Shown piece by piece: positions 1-9,607 of a stretch of 64,000 nt of DNA. The position numbers and the translations under genes are program-made. This DNA comes from Parapristionchus giblindavisi. Its lineage: Eukaryota > Nematoda > Chromadorea > Rhabditida > Diplogasteridae. The DNA lies in contig CALSFV010000340.1 in NCBI GenBank assembly GCA_943737045.1, forward strand, positions 62,001 through 126,000. The letters run 5' to 3'. The notes under the pieces were generated by a model that had not been told where the DNA came from, did no database searches, and was given only the letters and a program-made list of their open reading frames with translations. The first letter of the stretch is position 1. Each line of letters starts with the position of its first letter.

Positions 1-554
1 GTTGTATTCAGGGAGCTGTGTTATATAGTTCTGCCTGGCCAGTTTAGTCACGAAAAACTCGAGGGTTCCCTTCTTTAGTGTTAAAAACTTGAAAAATGCT
101 TGAAAATGCTTTTTTTGATAATTTTTTGAACTGCATTTTCCGCATTTTCGAGCATTTTTCAAGTTCTGAATAGCATTAGAAAACTTGCATTCAACTTCTC
201 TTTGCGTTTTGCCAGCCTCAAATGTTATTAATTCTAGTAACTTAGCTACTTTATTGAATGCTTATTTGAATGCTTATGAAGTGTGAAATATGTTAAATAA
301 AGCATGCATTCGAATGAAGAAAAAAACTCTGGTAATCTATTATGTGTTACGTGCGACAAGTTACAGCCCGCTGTTTCGGCTATTGGATCTAGACAGTGGA
401 ACTCTACTCAGTGGTGTTGGCCATCTATCGCTTCATTACCGTCTTTGCAGGAATTTTCATTTTATTTGTATTTTCATCTTTGACACCCTAGCATCGTAGC
501 ATCTTATTTATGCGAATTCCACTACCTATCAAATATTTTATCAGAAATTATACT

Positions 555-2788
555 TTACTTTTGCACCGCATAAAGTATATTATTATTATCTTCAGAAGAA
601 CTAGTCTGTACCTGAAGCCAATGCACGAATTCATCGAAAGTAACGGCATCCAGTTGTACTATTCCTTTCTCATTTATCAGAGCATTTAAGCTGCCATAGG
701 CAAGTGAACGAAAGAATTCCGATTTGAACGCAAGAAACTCCTAAATGGAACAAGTAAGATTACGGTAATTCAGAGCATTGATCACCATGGGAACAGCTAT
801 AATTCTGTCGTAGATTAGCACTTTCAGATCAGCTAATGGATTTGATCTTTCACTCAGTGGCCATCTCATGCGTGGATGAACACCCTCGGTGTGAGTGGGA
901 ACAAGCTTAAATTGATCTTTGATCTTTGATCCTTGTTTGCTTCAACTTACGTTAACATGGAGTCGAAAGTGCGGTTGTTGCACTTTCTTCGAACCAAAGA
1001 TATGGAGATCCTCGTAGGGCCATAATAAAATCGTGCCCATGAACATTTTGTTATGCAATTGCAGTTGCTCCTTTATCTTTCTTTAAAAATGTTCCATTAA
1101 ACTGTATCGTGATCAGTGGCGAGGGAAAAAAAGAATATATGAGAGGAATCGCGAGAAAATCGACCGTTTCGGAGGGTCCGCGGACATAGAAAATTCGACC
1201 CCCTGAAAAATTCAGATTAAGTACTTTGAACGATGCTCTATCGAACTGCGTTGGCCGAATTTGCATATCTGCTCTCATTTTCGAATAGCGGTAGGTCAAA
1301 GTTGGCAGGTACGGTTTTTTTGGCTCGAGTGTGCGTCAGAAAAATGATCATAACTCCGTTCAAAATAATGATAGACACTTTTTCAAAAAAAGAATCGTAA
1401 GAGGAGATCTTGCGCAACATTTTCCATTTGATTTTTTTTTAATTTTTAAATTGATTCGACGCGGATATTTTGCTCTATAAGATCAGGCAAAAACTATTGC
1501 GCGATTTTGTATTTTTTAATTTTAATTAATTTTAAAATGTTTTAAGGAGGTAATAATTTTGCGGACCGTCCTATAGCAAGACCTTTTGTTGTCTAAGCAT
1601 ACATGTAATTAATCGACACCAACATCGAACCTAAATCGCTCCATTTTTTTTGCGAAAATCCAGTTTTCAAATTTTGAGAACCCGCCACATCTGTGTTTCT
1701 AGCCCCAAGTGAATACCAATTTGTGAGGTTTCTTAATGGCTCTCACCTGATGTGACGTCAATAACATTCCATCCGTTCATGTTAGGTAGCAATTTGAGAA
1801 TATTTATTGCTCTTTCATAAGTAGCTCTCTGACGATTTTCCATAAGGATCCAGGATACGATAACGTATTCTCCATTAACCATCTAAGGAGCTGTATAATG
1901 CGAAAGTATTTCAGGAAAAAACACTCACCGGGACAAGAAGAACCCAACATTGGGCAGTTCTACCCATAATTCCCCTTACTGCTTCAAATGTGCCATCCGA
2001 GCAAACGGTAGTTGATGCCTAATAGGTAAAATATAAGTGAAGCATTGTGTGGATGAGCTTACCGCTAATAACTTTTGCTGTTCCTCAGAACAGAATACAA
2101 TGATTCGAGGACTATTGGGGTTGCTGGTTAACGAGTCATGCACCATAAATGGCTTACCGCCTGCATTACAAAGCTGAATAATGCTATAGAATGGAAAAAA
2201 ACCTTTCGTCTGCTGATATTTGGTTGTAATTCGAATGGGAACTTCTCTGGCTGCCATCATATCCTCATCTTTCGGCTTGTGACGAGAAATTATTCGAGAA
2301 AGTGAACTGGTACTACCTGAAAATCGAATATAAAACATTACTTATTATTATTATTAAAATTGTGTAATACCTAGAAGTGCAGTAGCACGGGGTGTATTAG
2401 GTCCCACATGTGATCTAGCTCTACTGATGATATCTCGAGGCCTCAATGACGGATTGATTGCCTGTTTTTTTCACTTCCACCTTCGCGTGATGGGCCTAAA
2501 AGAAGTGATTTACAACGAAATTGATGGTATATAACCGTAATTCGATCGAGATCAGCAGTGTGTCCATTATGATCCAACTTCTTGGAAAATACGCCGTTAA
2601 TATCTCTTTCATAAATTGCCATGCATCTTGTGTCAGTTTTCCTCTCTGCAGCAAACATATTTACAAAAAAAGTAAAAGCACTACATACCTGAACAATAAA
2701 GAACTTCATTTCCGTCCTTTTTCGTGTACTTCAGTTCAAACATAAATCCTTCATGATATATCCTCGGTTTTACTGTCCTAGGTGCCAT
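555..2788 (-). pseudogene. FLYWCH zinc finger / MULE transposase-like gene, copy 1 (disabled)
   Basis: The minus-strand exons give a FLYWCH-like N-terminus: the start MAPRTVKPRIYHEGF at 2788, then YCS, TRC and a HNGH motif. A basic linker follows, then a MULE/DDE-like core with CSDGTFEAV and MVNGEYVIVSWILMEN (about 1750-1880 and 1940-2020), then C-terminal exons at about 555-900. FLYWCH plus MULE transposase is a known nematode combination and would act as a DNA-binding transposase. Defects seen: one extra T in the T-tract at 2465-2471 shifts the linker exon relative to copy 2; a TAG replaces the CAG codon of copy 3 near 737; and the acceptor of the last large exon reads TTTAAG where copy 3 has TTTCAG. 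The joins between about 1000 and 1720 are uncertain. I see no terminal inverted repeats that bound it as a complete transposon. Confidence 0.7.
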
Positions 2789-2928
2789 CTGAAAACAATA
2801 CGCGCTAGAGTAATTAATATATAGCGATAAGTAGCACGACAGTGATAGTAACGGGATATATAAAGAGTGAAGTGTGCTTGGGGTAAGTGGAAAGCGTGCA
2901 GTGGAGTATTGGGAGATAGGAGAGTATA

Positions 2929-3277
2929 GGGTTGGCAATAATTGCGGGCCCGCAATGACTACTTTATTCCTATTTGGCCACTTATTGTGATCGGTCGTTA
3001 TTCTGTTCTCTTCACTTTCCTTCGCCACAAGGTTCTATGCAAAAACGACCGCTCAACATGGAAACTCTCTCAAATGCAATCGTCTTTCGCTTGTCTCGCT
3101 ATGGAAACAAAATGGCTTGAACCAGAATACTGTGTCGCTCTCTCGTTTACTTGAGAGAACAGAAATCATTGCGGGCCCGCAATAGCATTGTGGGCCCACA
3201 ATGATTTTACACCGCACTGCGGGCATGCAATCATTTACAATAAGAGTCGAGGCCCGCAACCCCCGAATAGCCAACCC
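2929..3277. mobile_element. inverted-repeat element with GGGTTGG ends
   Basis: The left end reads GGGTTGGCAATAATTGCGGG and the right end CCCCCGAATAGCCAACCC. The interior has several small palindromes around GCGGGCCCGC. There is no coding capacity. Its middle (about 3036-3140) resembles, inverted, the 124-bp segment at 8847-8970, and a related right end occurs near 39920-39955. Probably a non-autonomous DNA element. Confidence 0.6.
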
Positions 3278-3339
3278 AAGGAGAGTAGCAGTTCGAGTGA
3301 AGTGCAAAAAAAAGTGTATGGAAGTAAGACATGGCCGAC

Positions 3340-4872
3340 ATTCATGAAGAAAAGTTGATGTGTACTGAGATGAGGATGATGAGATGGGCATGTAGAGTCA
3401 CCCTGTATGATAGAATAGGAAATGAGGGGCTTAGAGGATTGATGAAAATAACACCGATTGATGAAAAGATCCGAGAGAAGAGACTGTGATGGTACAGAGA
3501 TGTGAAGAAAAGAGATAGAGACCACGTATGCAGAAGGTGATACACGGGGGGGGGGTGACATTTCAGCATCCGACATTTCGGCAACGGGGCATAACTCGGC
3601 TCATAGGGGTCCTAGAATCTTGAGATGGGTATCAGTGTGATCAGCATCAGTTACACTACCGTAATCTACCGTAACCAGCTCGGTGGGTCAGATTAAGTGC
3701 GGTGGGTCAGATTTCACTAAACATTGTCGGAACAGCCACTATGTGTTTGATATCATCATGAGCTATTGCAAACTACCGTAATCTACCGTAACCAGTTCGG
3801 TGGGTCAGATTAAGTGCGGTGGGTCAGATTCCACTAAAAATTGTCTGAACAGCCATTATGTGTGTGATATCATCATGAGCTATTGCAAACTACCGTAATC
3901 TACCGTAACCAGTTCGGTGGGTCAGATTAAGTGCGGTGGGTCAGATTCCACTAAAAATTGTCTGAACAGCCATTATGTGTGTGATATCATCATGAGCTAT
4001 TGCAAACTACCGTAATCTACCGTAACCAGGTTCGGTGGGTCAGATTAAGTGCGATGGGTCAGATTTAACTGAAAATATGAGTCAGATCTGAGTAAGCATT
4101 GCTATATTTAGCAGCAGGGGTGTGCAGAAAAAGGATTTCAAAAAAATTTAAAAAGCGAAAAATTTTCGAAATTTATTTTGTGATATAATAGGGCTACTGA
4201 TGCTAATCAGAATGATATCTATATCAAGGTTCCAGGACTCCGAGCCGAGTGATGCCCCATTACCGGGATGTCGGAAATAATAGTTTTATTATTAAGAATT
4301 AACAATCTGATTCACCGAATCGGTATACGGTAGATTAGGGTAGATTTAAATAGCTGATGATGATACCACACACGTAGTTGCTGTTCCGACAATTTTTAGT
4401 GAAATCTGACCCAAAGCACTTAATCTGACCCACCGAACTGGTTACGGTAGATTACGGTAGTTTGCAATATCTCATACTGATATCGCACACATAGTGGCCA
4501 TTCGACAATTTTGAGTGAAACCTGGCTCATCGTACTTTATCTGACCCACCGAACTGGCTGCCGAAATGTCGGCTACCGAAATGTCACCCCCCCCCCCCTC
4601 CCCCGAAATAAGGAACATGTATGCAGAAGGACGATACAGTAAGCTCCAAAAGGAATGATACCAAGAGGGAGACACAAATTTGATATGTACAGACATAATC
4701 AAGAAGGACTCAAGCTGACGGAACAACACACGCTGGACCGAACGCTACCGTTGGGCCGCTGGTCCATTTGGCATAGGAAGACTAGTTTTCCTGACCCCGT
4801 TTAACGTGATAAGAAGAACCCAACATCGTACTTTTCTTATACAGGAGCGTATATGATTTGATTTGATTTGAT
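3340..4872 (+). mobile_element. 3' end of an RTE-like LINE, interrupted
   Basis: Before the interruption the frame reads TEMRMMRWACRV, LYDRIGNEGLRG and EKIREKRL (then a stop) WYRDVKKRD. After it the frame reads PRGRHKFDMYRHNQEG, then LDRTLPLGRW and a DP. This is the end of an RTE-type reverse transcriptase ORF (MLRW...R...RGRPKKRW...WR...DP pattern). The tail at about 4850-4872 is a (TGATT)n-like repeat, as in RTE elements. It is 5'-truncated, has internal stops and is split by a fold-back element at 3546-4598. Confidence 0.65.
3546..4598. mobile_element. fold-back element with G10/C12 termini and ~125-bp tandem repeats
   Basis: It starts with a run of G followed by TGACATTTC and CCGACATTTCGG, and ends with the inverted sequence and a run of C. 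Left of centre (3650-4070) a ~125-bp unit is tandemly repeated, each with CTACCGTAATCTACCGTAAC and GGTGGGTCAGATTAAGTGCG. Inverted copies of the unit lie at 4325-4560. Imperfect ~18-bp direct repeats (GTATGCAGAAGG..GATAC) flank the element inside the RTE fragment. No ORF of its own. Confidence 0.75.
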
Positions 4873-5040
4873 TCGAATTAACAAAGTAACGGTACAAAAA
4901 CCTTCAGCAAAGAAAACATTGAAGTAAAACATAACTGAAAACAATGCGATCAATACGCAAGAAGAGTACATTATCCCATGCTTTTAAAATTTAAAATCAT
5001 TTTATTTATTTAGAAAAAATTAATTGTTCAATTTCGCTCG

Positions 5041-6183
5041 GAACATACATATTGATAACTAAGATTCTCAAAAGTGACCGATCGACTTATGTGCTTGTCT
5101 TTTAAAACAAATTTTCCAAAATGCATAGATATATGGGTAATGTTATTCCCAATTCTGTCCATTATGGAATTTATGCGGATGATTTAAAAATTTATGCTGA
5201 GGTTCCCGCGCACACTAGTGATTTGCAAAAGGCTATTGATAATATATCTGATTGGGCTGATGCTTGGAATCTAACTCTCTCTGAGACTAAGTGCGTTGTA
5301 ATGCATTACGGTAATCAAAAATCTTGTAGTGATTACTTTTTAAAGGGTTTTAAGCTTTCTTGTTCTGACGAGGTAAAGGATTTGGGTATATTAATGTCGC
5401 CTAATTTAAGTTTCAAGTCCCATATTAATAATGCTGTTCGTAAAGCCAGATCAAAAATCAATATTCTATTTAGAACTTTCCGTAGTCTCGAAATTGAAGT
5501 CTACAAAGCCGCTTATACGTCTTTTATATTACCTATTATTAGCTACGGATCTGTCGTTTGGAATTCTAAAAGATCTGGATTGACTAAAGAGATTGAATCC
5601 GTTCAAAGAGATTTTACTCGAAGACTATTCAGTCGTTGTTCTATTCCTTATGATACATATCTCAATCGTGTTCACTTTCTAGATTTCATTACACTCGAAC
5701 ATAGACACGTGATTGCAGATTTACTTTTCCTATATAATTCAATCCATCAAAATTATGAGTACAATTGCTCTTTCCTCTTTTAAGTTGTTCCCGCTTTGCA
5801 TCTGAGAAGCGGCAATTCGTTGAGAATCATTCATTCTACCCTTCAAAATATCAACCACTTCCCATTCAACGTTAGCCTCACGAACTATTGATATTTGGAA
5901 TAATCTCCCTGATGCTATTGTGCAGGCGTCACCAGCAGTCTTTCGTAATCATGTAAAAAATATACCATATAATGTGATTGTCCCTGAGGCACATATTCAT
6001 TCATGAAATGACTGAGTAGGTAAGATTCCTACTGCCTCTTCCTCCAACCCCCGTCTTCCCACATTTCACCGATTCGCCTTGGCGACGGACATCCTTCAAA
6101 AACACTTATCTAACAGATATTCCCGATCCCATCCCCGATACGTTCACTTGAAGGAATAAATATTATATTATATTATATTATTA
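5041..6183 (+). pseudogene. 5'-truncated CR1/jockey-like LINE reverse transcriptase, copy 1
   Basis: From 5121 the frame encodes the second half of a reverse transcriptase: YADDLKIY (catalytic YADD), then DWADAWNLTLSETKC, VKDLGILMSPNLSF, and YGSVVWN in the thumb. A TAA at 5781-5783 ends this copy early; copy 2 has AAA there. A frameshift near 5885 follows in both copies, after which DIWNNLPDAIV and a natural stop complete the LINE C-terminus at about 6006. The 3' untranslated part includes CACCGATTCGCCTTGGCGAC and ends in (TATTA)n at about 6155-6183. Upstream RT motifs are missing, consistent with 5' truncation on insertion. Confidence 0.85.
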
Positions 6184-6409
6184 TATAAAGAAATGAAATT
6201 AGTTTGAGACAATTGAGAGTTACTGTAGCGATATACGGTATTCGATGATACTGTAATATCGATTGACTGGACATTATAAAAAGAAAGTCAGTTTGATCGG
6301 AGATGCGTGTATCAAATACGGCAACTGAGGAATTCTTGTGATTGAATCACCTGTAAATATTCACGTGTGAATACTTCTATAATCTCGACAAGCATCGTTT
6401 TGCTCCAGA

Positions 6410-6855
6410 AAAAAATTCTCCGAAATATCCTTTTGCGGAATTGAATCTCCGAAAAAAACTTTCCGAAATGTCCTATTCCGAAATGTCCTTCTCCGAAAAA
6501 AACTTTCCGAAATGTCCTATTCCGAAATGTCCTTCTCCGAAAAAAACTTTCCGAAATGTCCTATTCCGAAATGTCCTTCTCCGAAAAAAACTTTCCGAAA
6601 TGTCCTATTCCGAAATGTCCTTCTCCGAAAAAACTTTCCGAAATGTCCTATTCCGAAATGTCCTTCTCCGAAAACGAACTTTCCGAAATGTCCTATTCCG
6701 AAATGTCCTTCTCCGAAATAAACTTTCCGAAATGTCCTTCTCCGAGATAAAACTTTCCGAAATGTCCTTCTCCCAGTTGGATTTTCCGAAATGTCCTTTT
6801 CCGAATATTCGTCTCCCAAGTGGTATTTTCCCAAATTTTTTTTCCGAAATGTCTT
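6410..6855. repeat. 44-bp minisatellite built from TTCCGAAATGTCC
   Basis: About seven full units and several partial ones. Each unit pairs CCGAAATGTCCTATT with CCGAAATGTCCTTCTCC and a short A-run. It is open in several frames on both strands, giving spurious ORFs. The core CCGAAATGTC also occurs in the termini of the nearby fold-back element (about 4560-4586). Confidence 0.9.
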
Positions 6856-7639
6856 ATCACCATCAGAACAATAATATTTGCAATTCCAATTCTCATAAAA
6901 AAATTCATTCATCACACCATTCAATTAACCGAGCTGCTGTTAACCATCCGACTATAATACAGTGCAATGGCACACAACACAATATAAGTCAGTGTTTATT
7001 TCGAGAATTGGAGGGTCGGTGAGTACGGTTTGCCAGGTGGGGTCAGGGTGGGGCCAGGGTGGGGGTTACCTCGATTGGTCTTTACCTACTTTCAAAGATC
7101 AAAGTCAGAAATTTAGCAAAATTTTTTGTGAACACCTCCAACGTATATCTTTGAAAATATGAGATTTCATCGTAACAGGCGAAGTGACGAAAGCTGCAAG
7201 AGCGAAAGCTACAGCTTGAAATCGGAGTCATTCCGATCTTTTTGGCTTCACAGCCCTGGGATGGGGTCACCGCTCTCACGATATTTCAGAAGAACAGGAA
7301 CAGGATTTTTCACTAACAATAAAACACTAGGTCGGGAAGGTTTTCACACCCCCTCGTATTGTATTGATGACATTCTTTCGTTTTGTAGTGGTGCAGTCGC
7401 AAAAATGATTCTGTGGATCTACTGTAGTAGAGTACTGGGAGTTCATCCCCGAGAAAACGGTGAGCAGCATTTATGGACTGAATTACAAAAAACTCAGTTC
7501 CGGGAAATGAACGCGATTGAAATACGTATGTAATAAACGTTTATTAAAAAGATTGTTTCCAAGCGTACTAAATAACAAAAAAACATTAAGTATTACATAA
7601 AAAATATATTTATTTTCGATCAAAATTAAATTAAACGAA
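6856..7639. other. no gene recognised
   Basis: This stretch contains an open frame at 7159-7533 (plus) with no family resemblance I can see, some TTTCAAAGATCAAAG-type sequence, and AT-rich flanks. I see no convincing exon, RNA gene or inverted repeat. Confidence 0.4.
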
Positions 7640-7917
7640 TCAATTTTCCGCAATGTAATCCATGAGAGCACTCTTCTCTTTAGAGTGGAACGTCTGAAAA
7701 ATATCAATTGAAATAATTCGACAGGTTTTTTTGAAAAATCAATACCTTAAAATTCGGACTATTGATTATCTGTTTGACCATATTCAAGTCCTGTTGCATG
7801 GCAACCTCAATCACAGCTTTCATCTTCAGCAGATTGTAGCGAATGGCTAGTTGAAATTTACGACCAGTATTCATCTGATTATAAAATCAATATCATTATT
7901 TTTCCAAAAAAATATCC

Positions 7918-8038
7918 TTAAAGGCACACCCCGAGTTAATTTGAAACTCTCCGCTCTGGCCACACTCTCTCGCTTTCTTTGTCTGCGAGAGATTATTGCC
8001 AATGCGTAGAGTAAAATTAGCTTGGGGTGTGCCTTTAA
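7918..8038. mobile_element. MITE family B (TTAA / AGGCACACCCC)
   Basis: TTAA flanks on both sides and inverted ends AGGCACACCCCGAGTTAATT / AATTAGCTTGGGGTGTGCCT. It sits in the intron between BTB-type exons. Five relatives are in the window. Confidence 0.85.
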
Positions 8039-8135
8039 GCTGTGCTAAACTGTTAGAACTTATTATGTAAGTACCGAAAACAAAAATATTAAATTAAATT
8101 AATATGATAATCTTGATGTTCGGGTACATAAAATA

Positions 8136-8300
8136 CACTGAGAGCAAACTTACCTGGCAAATCGTTACCCCGATACACTTTCCTGGAAACGGTTACCCCA
8201 AATGATGAATTATTCAATGGCTGAATTCACCATTTGGGGTAATCGTTTGCCAGGAAAGTGTATCGGGGTAACGATTTGCCAGGTAAGTTTGCTCTCAGTG
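8136..8300. mobile_element. MITE with CACTGAGAGC ends, TA flanks
   Basis: A nearly perfect long inverted repeat (~65 bp arms: CACTGAGAGCAAACTTACCT... and its complement), flanked by TA on both sides. This is consistent with a Tc1/mariner-type TA target. No coding capacity. Confidence 0.8.
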
Positions 8301-8434
8301 TAACTACCACACGATCTCCACAAATAAAATCATCGACAGCCTCCTTCACTTCATCTGACTGGAATTCCCGTGCGGCAATGAGTATGGCTTCACAGTTCTC
8401 CTCACCTATGTAACCACCGCCAGGAAGAGCCACC

Positions 8435-8555
8435 TTAAAGGGAGCGTTACCTCACTCAATGGTCTCTTCATTGCGCACACTATTTTTCTGTTCTCTAACA
8501 ACGAGAGAGCATTGCGCGTCGAAGAGACCATTGAGTGAGGTTACGCTCCCTTTAA
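8435..8555. mobile_element. MITE family A (TTAA / AGGGAGCG)
   Basis: TTAA flanks, ends AGGGAGCGTTACCTCACTC / GAGTGAGGTTACGCTCCCT and an internal imperfect palindrome with CTCTAACAACGAGAGAGC. Confidence 0.9.
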
Positions 8556-8579
8556 ATAGACTTAGTTCTTCACTTCTAC

Positions 8580-8700
8580 TTAAAGGGACCGAGACCTTTG
8601 TCAACGGTCTCTTCAACGCTCTACGCTCTCTCGTTGTTAAAGAACAGAGAAATAGTGTGCGCAATGAAGAGACCATTGAGAGAGGTTACGCTCCCTTTAA
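8580..8700. mobile_element. MITE family A, variant left end
   Basis: TTAA flanks. The left end is AGGGACCGAGACCTTTG and the right end GGTTACGCTCCCT. It lies 24 bp from the preceding copy. Confidence 0.85.
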
Positions 8701-9150
8701 AAAGGGGGACAGGAGATGTGGGGGTGCGCAATTGATATGAAGAACGTGGGACACAGGAAGTGACCACGTGCTCTCTATTGTAATTGAGAGGTTGAGCGCG
8801 TGGCTCTTTTTGGCATTTTTCCAAATTTTCAATGCGCGCTCTCCCCCACAGTATTCTGGTCCAAGCCATTTTTCTTCGAAAGCAAGACAAAGGAGAGACC
8901 ATTGTATTCGAGAGAGTTTGTATGTTGAGCGGTCGTTCTTGCTTTGAAAGTCATGAGAACGCTGTGCCCCGTGCTATCTATGCCTGTGGAATCAATGAAC
9001 ATATTACTCATATTACGGTAATTCGAAGCATTTAAAATTAAAAGAAAATTGTCGTTGTATTCAGGGAGCTGTGTTATATAGTTCTGCCTGGCCAGTTTAG
9101 TCACGAAAAACTCGAGGGTTCCCTTCTTTAGTGTTAAAAACTTGAAAAAT
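8701..9150. repeat. dispersed repeat spanning the tandem-unit junction
   Basis: It resembles 39170-39540 over several stretches, for example GAAGAACGTGGG, and CTGGCCAGTTTAGTCACGAAAA followed by TCCTTCTTTA. The copy at 39170 includes a tRNA-like module that is degraded here. It spans the boundary between unit 1 and unit 2. Confidence 0.6.
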
Positions 9151-9607
9151 GCTTGAAAATGCTTTTTTTGATAATTTTTTGAACTGCATTTTCCGCATTT
9201 TCGAGCATTTTTCAAGTTCTGAATAGCATTAGAAAACTTGCATTCAACTTCTCTTTGCGTTTTGCCAGCCTCAAATGTTATTAATTCTAGTAACTTAGCT
9301 ACTTTATTGAATGCTTATTTGAATGCTTATGAAGTGTGAAATATGTTAAATAAAGCATGCATTCGAATGAAGAAAAAAACTCTGGTAATCTATTATGTGT
9401 TACGTGCGACAAGTTACAGCCCGCTGTTTCGGCTATTGGATCTAGACAGTGGAACTCTACTCAGTGGTGTTGGCCATCTATCGCTTCATTACCGTCTTTG
9501 CAGGAATTTTCATTTTATTTGTATTTTCATCTTTGACACCCTAGCATCGTAGCATCTTATTTATGCGAATTCCACTACCTATCAAATATTTTATCAGAAA
9601 TTATACT

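Larger units (their letters stand above)
7640..8434 (-). pseudogene. C-terminal exons of a BTB-type (MATH-BTB-like) gene, copy 1
   Basis: Three minus-strand exons with matching phases. The first is about 8308-8434 (EENCEAILIAAREFQSDEVK, resembling the helical end of a BTB domain). The second is 7746-7874 (MNTGRKFQLAIRYNLLKMK onward). The third is 7640-7693 (TFHSKEKSALMDYIAEN, stop). The 5' side is cut off at an AGGGAGCG MITE at 8435, so the start of the BTB domain is missing. MATH exons at 19345-20115 on the same strand are the probable other half. Assignment to BTB rests on pattern only. If expressed, such proteins act as CUL3 substrate adaptors, but this copy looks truncated. Confidence 0.5.
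1..9053. repeat. tandem unit 1 of a ~9 kb duplication
   Basis: The whole segment recurs at 9054-17976, at an offset of 9053 at the left end and 9047 after a few small indels. Differences I can see are few: homopolymer lengths, about ten substitutions and one 124-bp gap. The left edge coincides with the window edge, so the array may continue further left. The unit contains a decayed MULE-type gene, two LINE fragments, a fold-back element, a minisatellite, BTB exons and several MITEs. Confidence 0.95.

Noticed and set aside
3650..4070. Regularly spaced repeats resembling a CRISPR array
   Set aside because: The genome is eukaryotic, the units are contiguous tandem repeats without unique spacers, and they belong to a fold-back element.
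6441..7022. Long open frames through the 44-bp minisatellite on both strands
   Set aside because: Open only because the repeat unit lacks stops; no splice, start or composition support.
8435..8700. Protein-coding frames within the MITE pairs (93 and 74 codons)
   Set aside because: The same frame appears in every MITE copy on both strands because the element is palindromic; no gene context.
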